The position numbers and the translations under genes were made by a program. This document shows, piece after piece, positions 1-7,250 of a stretch of DNA of 8,191 nucleotides. How positions within the stretch are numbered: the first letter of the stretch is position 1; every line of letters begins with the position of its first letter. The stretch comes from Deltaproteobacteria bacterium (lineage in GTDB: Bacteria > Desulfobacterota > Desulfobacteria > Desulfobacterales > ETH-SRB1): contig JAFCZU010000136.1 in assembly GCA_019314185.1 (NCBI GenBank), forward strand, positions 1 to 8,191, read 5' to 3'. The notes under the pieces were generated by a model. That model was given only the letters and a program-made list of their open reading frames with translations, did not search any database and was not told the DNA's origin.

Positions 1-51
1 AGTTTAGCGGTATCAGAAAAGAAAATGCATAAATCTATTATTACTGGGGAA

Positions 52-723
52 TTAGTCTGTTTCATATCTGCTGACCATCAAAGCCTTTTGCGAGCCGTCT
101 ACTGGCTTATTATCACGATACTTGGAATAAATATACTGCGTGTCAACTCTCTTTTCATCTGCTGCAATATATGCGGCAACAGACATTATTGCGGTACCCC
201 CTGTTATATCTACAACAAGATCATTCGTTGACAAACCATTATCAAGCATCCATTGAATAATATGCATTGTATCTTCTCTTATTTCTCTAATATTAGTTGG
301 GTCAACCGATTTTTCTCTGTAAAAATGTTCTTGCAATCCAGCAGATTGAGCTATGGTTTTTCCAATATTTGCCTTAATAGTTCTATCAGTACCTATAAAC
401 CCGCAATATTGTGGCGATAGTTTTTTTATTACCTTCATGATTGTACTATTGGCATCGTGACTTTTTAGGCCAATCGTAAAGATTATTCCTCTTCTCTGTA
501 TGTTAAGGTCAACTCCACCGATAATTTTGTTTGTTGCCTTCATAGCGTCGGAAGCAGAAGTTACAAGAACAATTAACAATATCAATCCAATTGCCGTAAA
601 CATTATCAACAACGGCCTATTTCCTAAAAAAACAGAAATTGCATTAGTGATCAATTGGATTGCAATAGCAATGATGGCTATTTCAAGCCATTTATCTTTG
701 AAAAATTTTTTTAGAGTATGCAT
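52..723 (-). CDS. Two-helix transmembrane CARF protein, putative cyclic-oligoadenylate-activated membrane effector (Cam1-like)
   Basis: The protein has 223 residues. A lysine-rich N-terminus (K5, K6, K9, K11) precedes two hydrophobic helices at about 13-33 and 37-57, joined by a short LGNRP turn, which suggests both ends are cytosolic. Residues about 78-223 look like one CARF domain: an N-terminal strand (GIIFTIGL), a helix, then VVDITGGTAIMS at 171-181, the CARF ligand-loop signature followed by a helix. CARF domains bind cyclic oligoadenylate made by Cas10. Cam1, a CARF protein with one membrane helix, depolarises the membrane when activated, and Csx23 is a two-helix membrane effector with a different sensor. 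I infer a similar envelope-directed role here. The usual Lys after TGGT in Csm6/Csx1 proteins is Ala here. ATG at 723 is chosen over a TTG at 726 because AAGGAAAGG lies at 733-741. The gene is visibly AT-richer than the csm genes and lies 235 bases beyond csm5, so it may be a separate acquisition. No nuclease domain is visible. Confidence 0.8.
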   Translation of the reverse strand: MHTLKKFFKDKWLEIAIIAIAIQLITNAISVFLGNRPLLIMFTAIGLILLIVLVTSASDAMKATNKIIGGVDLNIQRRGIIFTIGLKSHDANSTIMKVIKKLSPQYCGFIGTDRTIKANIGKTIAQSAGLQEHFYREKSVDPTNIREIREDTMHIIQWMLDNGLSTNDLVVDITGGTAIMSVAAYIAADEKRVDTQYIYSKYRDNKPVDGSQKALMVSRYETD

Positions 724-752
724 CAATTAGTTCCTTTCCTTAAAACTAATCG
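724..752 (-). promoter_or_regulatory. Hairpin with the Shine-Dalgarno sequence in its loop, directly abutting the CARF effector ATG
   Basis: In the minus-strand RNA, CGAUUAGUU (752-744) pairs with AACUAAUUG (732-724) over nine base pairs, with one G-U wobble (G751-U725). The 11-nt loop contains AAGGAAAGG, the ribosome-binding site, and the stem ends at the base before the AUG. The wobble pairs only in the minus-strand transcript; the opposite strand would have an A-C mismatch. The structure is seen in sequence; an effect on translation is inferred. It could moderate expression of a potentially toxic membrane protein. Confidence 0.5.
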
Positions 753-757
753 TTCAT

Positions 758-773
758 AAGTTCTTTCGAACTT
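758..773 (-). promoter_or_regulatory. Upstream GAAA-tetraloop hairpin in the effector leader
   Basis: The minus-strand RNA reads AAGUUC-GAAA-GAACUU, a perfect six-base-pair stem capped by a GNRA-type tetraloop. It sits five bases upstream of the hairpin that carries the ribosome-binding site. No U-run follows, so it does not look like an intrinsic terminator. It may help stabilise or organise the leader. No clear sigma70 promoter was recognised between csm5 and this point. Confidence 0.35.
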
Positions 774-813
774 TTAAAGTATGAATTCCGGCCATCCTGC
801 GGGATCATTAATA

Positions 814-942
814 TTAAGATTCTTCAAGAATTTCCTTGATTTTTTGAACCTTTAACCGTTGTTTTTTTGAGCACTTTTTCTTGCTCCGTTTGCAGATTCT
901 TATCCAATACCCCCTTAATGCACGGGCCGGCACGATTTTTTG
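814..942 (-). pseudogene. Remnant of a second Csm5-type C-terminal tail
   Basis: This frame is open for 42 codons after a TGA at 943-945 and ends at TAA 814-816, with no convincing start. It reads ARALRGYWIRICKR, then SKKQRLKVQKIKEILEES. The end matches the last residues of csm5, KAQLKKVRKIKQILNEV, with the K-V-x-K-I-K-x-I-L core and the stop in register, and the DNA of the two tails is also visibly similar. The fragment lies only 16 bases beyond the csm5 stop. It is best read as a decayed partial duplication of the csm5 3' end, or the leftover of a second gene with the same extension. Another frame (946-824) has an ATG and 40 codons but shows no resemblance to anything I know. Confidence 0.55.
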
Positions 943-958
943 TCATTAGGGGAAAAAT

Positions 959-2413
959 CTATACTTCATTCAATATTTGCTTGATCTTCCGAACCTTTTT
1001 TAATTGGGCCTTTTTCTGACCCGTCCACATATTTTTTTTTATCCGCCATTCCTTTATTTTTCTCGCTAATTCAATCTTTTTTTCTGGAGAGAAAGAATCT
1101 ATCCTATTGAAGATTGCCCCAACTTCTTCATTCGAAACATCTGGCATGGACAACCGCGCGACATCCCTTTGTTCTGGCGACAGAGCTTCCCATTCGGCGC
1201 GGAGCTGTTCTTCCTGCTCGCGGCGAGCCTTTTCCGCGGCTTCTTTTTCTTGGCGTTCTTTCTGTAAGGATATTTGCTGCAGTTGTTTCTCTCGTTCCGC
1301 CCTCTTGACTTCCTCCATTAGTATGAAAGACAGTTTTATCCAACCCATGGAACTGTCAGTACCATTCACCAAGGTGAGCCTACGGCTTTTGGGGAATGGG
1401 AAAGAAAGGTACCTGTCTGCCAATCGCAGTTTTTTCCGCAAATCATCGGAGAGATCGTCACTCTCCAGCAGTTGTCCGGTCATGCCCCGCCATCCCGACC
1501 CCCACGCTATCTGGATAATGATCTCGTTTTCTGGAAGGTTCTTAATCTGCTCGGAAAGACGTGTATAAAATCTGCGGAGTCCTTCAGCCGGTCTGCCGAC
1601 TTTGCCCTCCAAAAATTGAAGCTCTGTCTCAATGGTATGCCGGGTCAGGCTCCGACACGCATTAACCAGCCAGCGCTGGGACAATATAGCCTTGAAGTTG
1701 AAACATTTTTTTTTGTGGTCTTTGTCAGGAAGAAATTTGTCAAAAGAGATAGTGCCTTGGCTGGCTGCATTGTTGCTGATTCCTTCTATATGAATTGGGA
1801 ATTTGCCTGCTAACTCTGTTTTATTTGTCAATCGGTTTACCCAAACTTGTTGTACGCTTGTTTCGTCGGATTGGAAAGCATAATCCCCAACTGACAAGGT
1901 GCGCAGCAGGTTTTCTTTCGCATCTCGGCCCAACAATGCGCTACATATTGTTTGATCCATATATTTAGGATTGGTGCCTTTTGTCTTAACCTGAAAATCA
2001 TTTTCCGCTTTCGCCAGCTTTCGAATAATAGCGGTACGCAACGCCCCCTTCAGGGAACTGCCCGGGATCAAGGGATTTCCAAAGGCGTCACGGATATGAG
2101 CATGGATTTCTCTCGGTATTTTGTGTCCAGAAAATACAAAAGAACGGGAGGCAATTCCGTCCAGGCGTATGCCCTGTTTTTGCAACCATGTTACGATACC
2201 TCCTCCCTCAATCGCCTGAACAAACTCCATGATCTTATCCGTGCCCAGTTTCTCAACAGCAGCAAACATTTTCGAGGAATTAATCACATAGATTTTGTTG
2301 TCTTTCCCGAAAAAATCAAAATTCTCAATTAGCTTTTCACCAGATCCTACATGCACTGGAGTCAATATCTGCAGGTTGCATTGATAAACGGTTCGTATTG
2401 TATGATTGTTCAT
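959..2413 (-). CDS. csm5: Type III-A Csm5, RAMP subunit with coiled-coil C-terminal extension
   Basis: Csm5 is the RAMP subunit at the head end of the Csm backbone, near the crRNA 3' end, and takes part in crRNA maturation. The 484-residue protein opens with QILTPVHVGSGEKL (15-28), has the RAMP motif NPLIPGSSLKGALRT at 113-127 and the glycine-rich GSGWRGMTGQLL at 305-316, followed by FPKSRRL. The family core would end near residue 366. Residues 367-408 are a run of Glu/Lys/Arg/Gln heptads, a likely coiled coil, followed by a helical segment and a very basic tail (453-484). This makes the protein roughly 100 residues longer than usual Csm5. The start lies 12 bases after the csm4 stop. The ribosome-binding site is poor: GGTGGG with only three bases to the ATG, so coupling to csm4 translation is likely. 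The tail is partly repeated downstream at 814-942. Confidence 0.93.
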   Translation of the reverse strand: MNNHTIRTVYQCNLQILTPVHVGSGEKLIENFDFFGKDNKIYVINSSKMFAAVEKLGTDKIMEFVQAIEGGGIVTWLQKQGIRLDGIASRSFVFSGHKIPREIHAHIRDAFGNPLIPGSSLKGALRTAIIRKLAKAENDFQVKTKGTNPKYMDQTICSALLGRDAKENLLRTLSVGDYAFQSDETSVQQVWVNRLTNKTELAGKFPIHIEGISNNAASQGTISFDKFLPDKDHKKKCFNFKAILSQRWLVNACRSLTRHTIETELQFLEGKVGRPAEGLRRFYTRLSEQIKNLPENEIIIQIAWGSGWRGMTGQLLESDDLSDDLRKKLRLADRYLSFPFPKSRRLTLVNGTDSSMGWIKLSFILMEEVKRAEREKQLQQISLQKERQEKEAAEKARREQEEQLRAEWEALSPEQRDVARLSMPDVSNEEVGAIFNRIDSFSPEKKIELARKIKEWRIKKNMWTGQKKAQLKKVRKIKQILNEV

Positions 2414-2425
2414 CTTCCCACCATG

Positions 2426-3433
2426 TTAGACTGACTTTAATTGTATTGGCATGCTGAAGGCTCGTCCGCACCGATAGACGTTGTGAGGAACTATTTTCGA
2501 CCTTTCCAGCACGCACACTATATCTCCGGCCGGCTTTGTTCTGAATATCGAACCTTCTTCCATCATCCAGAGATCATAACGACGGAAATTGCTGACCGCA
2601 AGCGAGGCAGCATGTCCTGAACGCCTAATCAGGGAGTATGCTATGTCCGGCGCTTCAAGAATTCCCTGCATAACCTCCTCTTTGGTTGGATGATACAGAG
2701 AAAGAAGTATATAACAATCTGATGACAAATTATCAGACACCTTGAATTCCCTGGTTTCAAAAGCAAACAAACCTCGCCCTATGGAACGGTCAGCGCCAAG
2801 GCCTGTATCGCCCAGCAGTCGCAAGGCGGCGTCAAAGCGTTTTTTCGTTTCATCGTGACGGAAGGTTGCAAGAAAGAATAACCCGTTATCTTGGTTGAAA
2901 TATTGATCGGAACAGTAAAAAAACGCGCCTTCCGTGCCGCCTCCGGACAGTTGATCCGTGCGCAGACGTGGCCGTTGCATAATGTCATAAACGGGCTTTC
3001 TTTCCCACATGGTCTCCGGCCGTCTTTCTTCAAGAGGAAAAACAGTATCCGGCTGCAACTGCTCAAAACGCAAGGTTTCACCACGGATAATTTTCCGGAA
3101 TAATGGCTCTGCCGCAAAACGTATTTTTTTGAGATCCTTGACGCTGATCTCTGGTTTTTTCGCTTGACCGGCCTCGGTAATTAAAGCATCAAAAACAGCA
3201 AAAGGAAGCGGATAAAAAGGGACTCCGTTGATGAGCGGAAAACAGGAGCTGACCGTAAAAGGCGTATCCAAACAGATCACTTCCGGATCGTCATTGTAAA
3301 GCAATATCCACTGCTGGATTATCGCTCCCCACAAGGTATCGGACCGCACCCGCTGATCAATCCGTTCCTGGCCGATGCCCTCGATCCCGAAATGTACCGG
3401 GGAAGTGAATGACAAACGGTATTCATATATCAT
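2426..3433 (-). CDS. csm4: Type III-A Csm4, RAMP subunit at the crRNA 5' end
   Basis: Csm4 joins Cas10 at the foot of the type III-A complex and holds the 5' repeat-derived tag of the crRNA. The 335-residue protein begins with the characteristic RLSFTSPVHFGIEGIG (6-21) and RSDTLWGAI (30-38), and carries the glycine-rich RAMP loop GLGADRSIGRGLF at 211-223. Length is normal for the family. ATG at 3433 is separated from the csm3 TGA by one base, and the site GAGGT (3443-3439) lies inside the last csm3 codons, five bases from the ATG, so the two genes are translationally coupled. No nuclease activity is expected from Csm4. No truncation or unusual insert was noticed. Confidence 0.95.
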   Translation of the reverse strand: MIYEYRLSFTSPVHFGIEGIGQERIDQRVRSDTLWGAIIQQWILLYNDDPEVICLDTPFTVSSCFPLINGVPFYPLPFAVFDALITEAGQAKKPEISVKDLKKIRFAAEPLFRKIIRGETLRFEQLQPDTVFPLEERRPETMWERKPVYDIMQRPRLRTDQLSGGGTEGAFFYCSDQYFNQDNGLFFLATFRHDETKKRFDAALRLLGDTGLGADRSIGRGLFAFETREFKVSDNLSSDCYILLSLYHPTKEEVMQGILEAPDIAYSLIRRSGHAASLAVSNFRRYDLWMMEEGSIFRTKPAGDIVCVLERSKIVPHNVYRCGRAFSMPIQLKSV

Positions 3434-3434
3434 G

Positions 3435-4256
3435 TCATACCTCTGCTTGCTGCCGGTTCATGAAACAGGAAAAGGTTCCGGCAAAGTTGGAATTTTTCAG
3501 GTCCGTGTTGCCGTTCCGGTAATCATCCGCTGTTCGTTCCGTAACTGAATCGATATGAAATTCCACCTGCCCGTAACCTCGGGTGCCGTGCCCTCCCAGA
3601 TAGTCGTCCTCAATCAGCAATAGTCCCTGCTTGATAAGGTTGACAAATTCATCAGCCCGTTTGTTGTCATCAGCCCGTTTGTTGTCATCGGTCATGTCCA
3701 CATTGTAAATATCAAGCACCAGGTCCAGGCGAAATACCGCGCTTGCCGGCACCCGCTCAAAGTTCCGGGGATTGGCCGCAGAGGTAAGACGATCTATACT
3801 CACCTCAGTCTTGATCTCGGTGCAGTACATGTCGGTGTTTTCCGCTGCCGCCAATTTGTCTGCATTAAGAAGATCGCCGTCCCGCACCGTCAGACGGGTC
3901 GGAGCATGGGTTGGTGTTGCCGCGCCCCCGGCATCAGACGGGCTGCCAAACAACTGGACGACATCCTCATCCTGCTCTGTACAAAGACTTCCTTCCCACA
4001 CTTGCTTACCGTTCTTTTCCTTTTGCTCAATTTTCACCAACCCAAGACTCTTTTCCAGAAGAGAGCGCATTTTTCCTTTCAGGGATGAGCCTGGAATATA
4101 GGGCAGGTTGGTAATCGGATTCCTGATTACCACCTTATCGGCTCCGCCTATCTGCAGACCGAGTGATGAACCGCCGATGTGGATTCCGGTTTTGCTGATG
4201 ATTTGGCCCTTGATAAAGACCTTTTTGCTAAATTGCAAATTTCTTATATCGCCCAT
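3435..4256 (-). CDS. csm3: Type III-A Csm3, backbone subunit and target-RNA nuclease
   Basis: Csm3 forms the repeated backbone of the complex and cuts target RNA at six-base intervals. The sequence shows TGIHIGGSS (23-31), then IGGAD, whose Asp40 aligns with the catalytic Asp33 I recall for Streptococcus thermophilus Csm3. It also has LPYIPGSSLKGKMRSLLE (51-68), TEIKTEVSIDR (146-156), SAANPRNFERV (159-169) and the loop GGHGTRGYG (221-229). At 273 residues it is longer than the usual about 220. Part of the excess is a perfect duplication of DDNKRA at 190-201, and the C-terminus is also extended. I chose ATG at 4256, not the in-frame TTG at 4262, because GGAGGT (4267-4262) overlaps that TTG and sits five bases before the ATG. 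The gene begins just after the csm2 stop. Target-RNA cleavage should be intact. Confidence 0.96.
   Translation of the reverse strand: MGDIRNLQFSKKVFIKGQIISKTGIHIGGSSLGLQIGGADKVVIRNPITNLPYIPGSSLKGKMRSLLEKSLGLVKIEQKEKNGKQVWEGSLCTEQDEDVVQLFGSPSDAGGAATPTHAPTRLTVRDGDLLNADKLAAAENTDMYCTEIKTEVSIDRLTSAANPRNFERVPASAVFRLDLVLDIYNVDMTDDNKRADDNKRADEFVNLIKQGLLLIEDDYLGGHGTRGYGQVEFHIDSVTERTADDYRNGNTDLKNSNFAGTFSCFMNRQQAEV
3651..3686. repeat. Perfect 18-bp tandem duplication inside csm3
   Basis: The unit ATCAGCCCGTTTGTTGTC (plus strand) occurs at 3651-3668 and again, without a mismatch, at 3669-3686, followed by a partial ATC. It keeps the csm3 frame and duplicates the hexapeptide DDNKRA in a loop before the conserved C-terminal helix. 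Perfect identity suggests a recent slippage event. Confidence 0.97.
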
Positions 4257-4261
4257 AGTCA

Positions 4262-4267
4262 ACCTCC
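4262..4267 (-). promoter_or_regulatory. csm3 ribosome-binding site GGAGGT
   Basis: GGAGGT at 4267-4262 lies five bases before ATG 4256 and begins one base after the csm2 TGA. It overlaps the alternative TTG at 4262-4260, which it rules out as the start. Confidence 0.8.
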
Positions 4268-4268
4268 A

Positions 4269-4673
4269 TCATTTACCACCACTGGCACGGTGATATGCTA
4301 GAATCGCTTCAAAAAATTTACAGAAATTCTGGAAACGCTTTTGTTCTTCTTCCAGATGCTTTTTCTCATCTGTTTCTCTCACATCAAGAACAGCATCAAT
4401 GCCCCATGTAACCCTATCCTTCAAATCTTGCAAGCCCTGGACCTTACTTTGCCGGCCAGCGGCGTAAGCGATTAATGGCTTTAACATCATGAACTCGGAT
4501 CGCTGGTGCATATATCCTTTAGCCTCGATTGACTTCAATTTTGAAAAAACCTGTCTGATTTGAGAAGTTGTCAGCCCTTTTTTCTTAATTTGCTCCCCAA
4601 ACTTTTCTGCAATATTTATAATTTCTGGAGCAGGGCCATTTGTAACCCACCGTCTCACATCTTCCTGTTGCAT
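4269..4673 (-). CDS. csm2: Type III-A Csm2, small subunit
   Basis: Csm2 is the small helical subunit that lines the inner filament of the Csm complex and contacts the target RNA. The 134-residue protein shows the conserved blocks LTTSQIRQVF (34-43), LKPLIAYAAGR (64-74) and FQNFCKFFEAILAYHR (114-129), and is close to normal length. A charged helical stretch (about 100-113) precedes the last block. ATG at 4673 overlaps the cas10 stop as TGATG. An in-frame GTG at 4676 is less likely because AAGGAGGAG (4686-4678) would be one base from it, against four bases from the ATG. The overlap implies coupled translation with cas10. The csm2 stop lies directly before the csm3 ribosome-binding site. Confidence 0.95.
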   Translation of the reverse strand: MQQEDVRRWVTNGPAPEIINIAEKFGEQIKKKGLTTSQIRQVFSKLKSIEAKGYMHQRSEFMMLKPLIAYAAGRQSKVQGLQDLKDRVTWGIDAVLDVRETDEKKHLEEEQKRFQNFCKFFEAILAYHRASGGK

Positions 4674-7249
4674 CACTCTCCTCCTTTTCTGTTTTCCGGC
4701 TTTCTCAGTTGTAGTTCACACCACCTGCTTAAAACTTCTAGTAATTCAATACCGTTCCGGTCGCTCTCAGCCACTGGATCAAGAATAAACTGCTGCACTT
4801 TCTCGATCACGTTTTGTAAGGATTGGCGATTCCGGCCGAAACGAGATAGGGAATACACCATGCGCCAGCGCCATTTTTCGGCCATCAGCTCACGCTTGAT
4901 ATGCTCGATACTCTGGTGCCCACCATTGCGAAGCAGCCGGTCTTTGCTCTCCGCCCACGAAGATGCGATATCACGCAAACGGTTTAGCAAAGGGCGGTAA
5001 TCCTTTTCCTGCAGTAACGGGTAAAGATCGTTTTTCATCCTGCTGACCGCTTCAAACTCCTTCCAGCACATGGGGGTATCGAGGAAGGTAAATGAATTTT
5101 TCTCACCTATTCCCCCCTTTTCTCCCTGAAAAACCGCGACATGTTTCTTAGCCTTTGCTTCGGCATCCCCGGCCATTTCCGCGCTCTTGTAAATCGGAAA
5201 CTTGCCTCCGGTTATTACCATGCCGCCGGAAAGGGTGAATGACGGATTGTTACAGCTAAAATCGGCAAACTGTTTCCTGATTGCAAGGGCTACTTCCGGC
5301 AAGGCATCCCATGCCCCAAGCAAAAATAAATCATCACCACCGGAGTAAACCACGGTCACCCGCTCTTTCCATTGTTGGTTTCTCCTGATAATACCTGGCA
5401 CCAACGCTCCGAAGAAAAGGCTTAATTGCCAGCTCAGAGTTGTAATTCTGCCAAGGGAGTGGAAGCGGAGTGTGTCTTTTTCCCTGCCATGCATGTAATC
5501 CTGTAAGCCGTGGCTGAAGATTTTTCCGAGACTGTCCACATCCATCCGCAACACGCCAAGCCGCTGCACCCCTTCAGATTTGTTGGCGATTTCTTGAAAT
5601 TCTTCCTGAAAACGGTGAGTACTGCCGGCAATCATCGGAGCCGCATTAATTGTTGATAAGGATTCGATTCTGGCAAGCCTTGCAAAACCAGTGTTATTCA
5701 GAGCCCAGACCAGACAATCATGATGCGGCGACAAGCTCCCACTTTCGACAACATCACTATCAAGAAACCAAAAATGCTTGTCCAGCAGTTCAATCCCGCC
5801 TCTTTTTTCGAGTGTATTCTCATCGTCACCCATGACGATATACGAAGCACTACTCAGTTCCCGGCCGATGGTTTCCATGTCCCTGCAGGTTTGGCATTTC
5901 TGCTCCTGCCCTTCTTTCTTCGGATGCATAGCGCTGTGACAGACCGCGCACGAGTCCTTTTTCGCCTTATTCCCGATGCCAAACAGATCGTCATAATAGT
6001 TGCGGGCCAGATAGGCGTAACGCCGCCGGTCTTTGGATGCCAGTTTCCGTCCCAGATCGTCCCAGATATGGCTCATCGTGTGGCCGCCTTGACGGGTCAG
6101 ATCTACCTTAGAAAGCGGCTCTTGGCCGGTACGCACATAAACATCGCCGTTGAATTGTTTGAACAGTTTGTGGTTGATTAAATTATTTAATTCCGGCAAT
6201 AATTCATCAGTAATCAAATCCGTATTCGGCAGAAGCAAATAAAATTTCCCACCGCTGGCATACAGGATGTTTGCCGGTGTCAACGAGAATGCTTCAATAT
6301 ATTTCCGGGCTAGCATCTCAGCCAAGAGTTGAATAAAAAATGAACGTCCTTTGAGAGTTCTATAAGCACCTTTTGAGGAAATCTGGTAGATGAATGGCTG
6401 TATCCCACTGATATCACCGCAGAACAGAAGGTATTTAAGCTCATCTTTATTGCGGATAGCCTGTTCATCCAGTGTTCCTTTTTCTTCATGATAACAATAT
6501 AAGCAGGCCGCAAGAGCGGCTGTGGCCTTTTGATGTTCAAACAGGGAAACGTCTTCAATTTCCTCCCTGCGCGCTGAGGCCGGCATACACCATAAGTACA
6601 TCCGACAAATCTCAAAAATGGTGTCAAACTGTTTTTCAAGATCAAGCGAACCTTTTTGTGACGACAATTCGTTTACAAAGTCCTGCCAGTGTCTCCGGTA
6701 ATCCTCTTTGACCTGCCCGGCTGGATATTTGTCCGGTAAACTTGGAAAAACAATGGACTGCTCCATCTCATTTGCCAAAGGAGGCGTGGTAATGCGATAG
6801 CGCATATTCTTTGATGCTGGGTTGATATCTCTTTCCGGCAAATGGACACGGCCCAGGATACTCAAGAGCGGCACCTGGCTTTTGCGTTCACGGCCGGAAG
6901 TTTCAAACTCACTGTCTTCGTCAGATCCGGCCCGTTCATGGCCGGAAGCAATGCGGTCACCTTCGCTGACCATGATTTCATAAGCATGCCGGGGTTTGTG
7001 ATGCCGGGCCGCAAGATTTAAAATAGTACATTCCGGTATACCCATCCTGTTATGCAGGTTGCGCGACAGTATCTCTTCGGAAAAAAGTTTTTTCAAAGCC
7101 TGTTCGGTATTGAAGGCGTGGCCGTAGTTGTAGCCCTGGCGCACCATATCAGAATCCACAGGTTCAATAGCATACGCCCTCTCGGCGAACTTGCCGATAT
7201 CATGAAACAGACCGGCAATAGAAATTCCTTTTAAAAGTTCCTTGTCCAT
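4673..7249 (-). CDS. cas10: Type III-A Cas10/Csm1, HD nuclease and cyclic-oligoadenylate synthase
   Basis: Cas10 is the large signature subunit. When the complex binds target RNA it degrades single-stranded DNA through its HD domain and converts ATP to cyclic oligoadenylate through its Palm domains. The 858-residue protein has LFHDIGKFAERA with His16-Asp17 and a second histidine pair at 83-84 (HD domain). Palm 1 is marked by GDISGIQPFIY (278-288). A zinc site of two CxxC pairs lies at Cys434/437 and Cys452/455. Palm 2 carries RMDVDSLGKIF (568-578) and SGGDDLFLLG, with the cyclase GGDD at 637-640. A helical C-terminal domain follows. All key residues are present, so both activities are predicted intact. 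The start has only a distant GGAG (7264-7261, 11 bases away), but an upstream 41-codon ORF ends one base before the ATG, suggesting re-initiation. The membrane CARF protein at 52-723 is the only visible candidate receiver of its messenger. Confidence 0.97.
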   Translation of the reverse strand: MDKELLKGISIAGLFHDIGKFAERAYAIEPVDSDMVRQGYNYGHAFNTEQALKKLFSEEILSRNLHNRMGIPECTILNLAARHHKPRHAYEIMVSEGDRIASGHERAGSDEDSEFETSGRERKSQVPLLSILGRVHLPERDINPASKNMRYRITTPPLANEMEQSIVFPSLPDKYPAGQVKEDYRRHWQDFVNELSSQKGSLDLEKQFDTIFEICRMYLWCMPASARREEIEDVSLFEHQKATAALAACLYCYHEEKGTLDEQAIRNKDELKYLLFCGDISGIQPFIYQISSKGAYRTLKGRSFFIQLLAEMLARKYIEAFSLTPANILYASGGKFYLLLPNTDLITDELLPELNNLINHKLFKQFNGDVYVRTGQEPLSKVDLTRQGGHTMSHIWDDLGRKLASKDRRRYAYLARNYYDDLFGIGNKAKKDSCAVCHSAMHPKKEGQEQKCQTCRDMETIGRELSSASYIVMGDDENTLEKRGGIELLDKHFWFLDSDVVESGSLSPHHDCLVWALNNTGFARLARIESLSTINAAPMIAGSTHRFQEEFQEIANKSEGVQRLGVLRMDVDSLGKIFSHGLQDYMHGREKDTLRFHSLGRITTLSWQLSLFFGALVPGIIRRNQQWKERVTVVYSGGDDLFLLGAWDALPEVALAIRKQFADFSCNNPSFTLSGGMVITGGKFPIYKSAEMAGDAEAKAKKHVAVFQGEKGGIGEKNSFTFLDTPMCWKEFEAVSRMKNDLYPLLQEKDYRPLLNRLRDIASSWAESKDRLLRNGGHQSIEHIKRELMAEKWRWRMVYSLSRFGRNRQSLQNVIEKVQQFILDPVAESDRNGIELLEVLSRWCELQLRKPENRKGGE
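4678..4686 (-). promoter_or_regulatory. csm2 ribosome-binding site AAGGAGGAG inside the cas10 3' end
   Basis: AAGGAGGAG lies within the last codons of cas10, four bases before ATG 4673. Its spacing favours the ATG over the in-frame GTG at 4676 and supports the TGATG stop-start overlap. Confidence 0.75.
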
Positions 7250-7250
7250 T

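Noticed and set aside
52..723. Assignment of the membrane protein to Csx23 rather than a CARF family
   Set aside because: The two-helix layout fits, but the DITGGT signature followed by a helix points to a CARF fold, which Csx23 lacks.
758..773. Hairpin as an intrinsic terminator after csm5
   Set aside because: The stem is short and AT-rich, and no U-run follows it on the minus strand.
746..808. A 20-codon ATG-started frame in the leader of the CARF effector
   Set aside because: It has no Shine-Dalgarno sequence and no resemblance to known leaders. It ends inside the ribosome-binding hairpin, so a role as an upstream ORF is possible but unsupported.
824..946. A 40-codon ATG-started frame just after the csm5 stop
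   Set aside because: It has no ribosome-binding site and no recognisable sequence. The overlapping frame instead matches the csm5 tail.
1107..2332. Plus-strand open frames opposite csm5
   Set aside because: They lie fully within a well-supported gene on the other strand, have low-complexity Ser/Cys/Arg-rich translations, and show no family motif.
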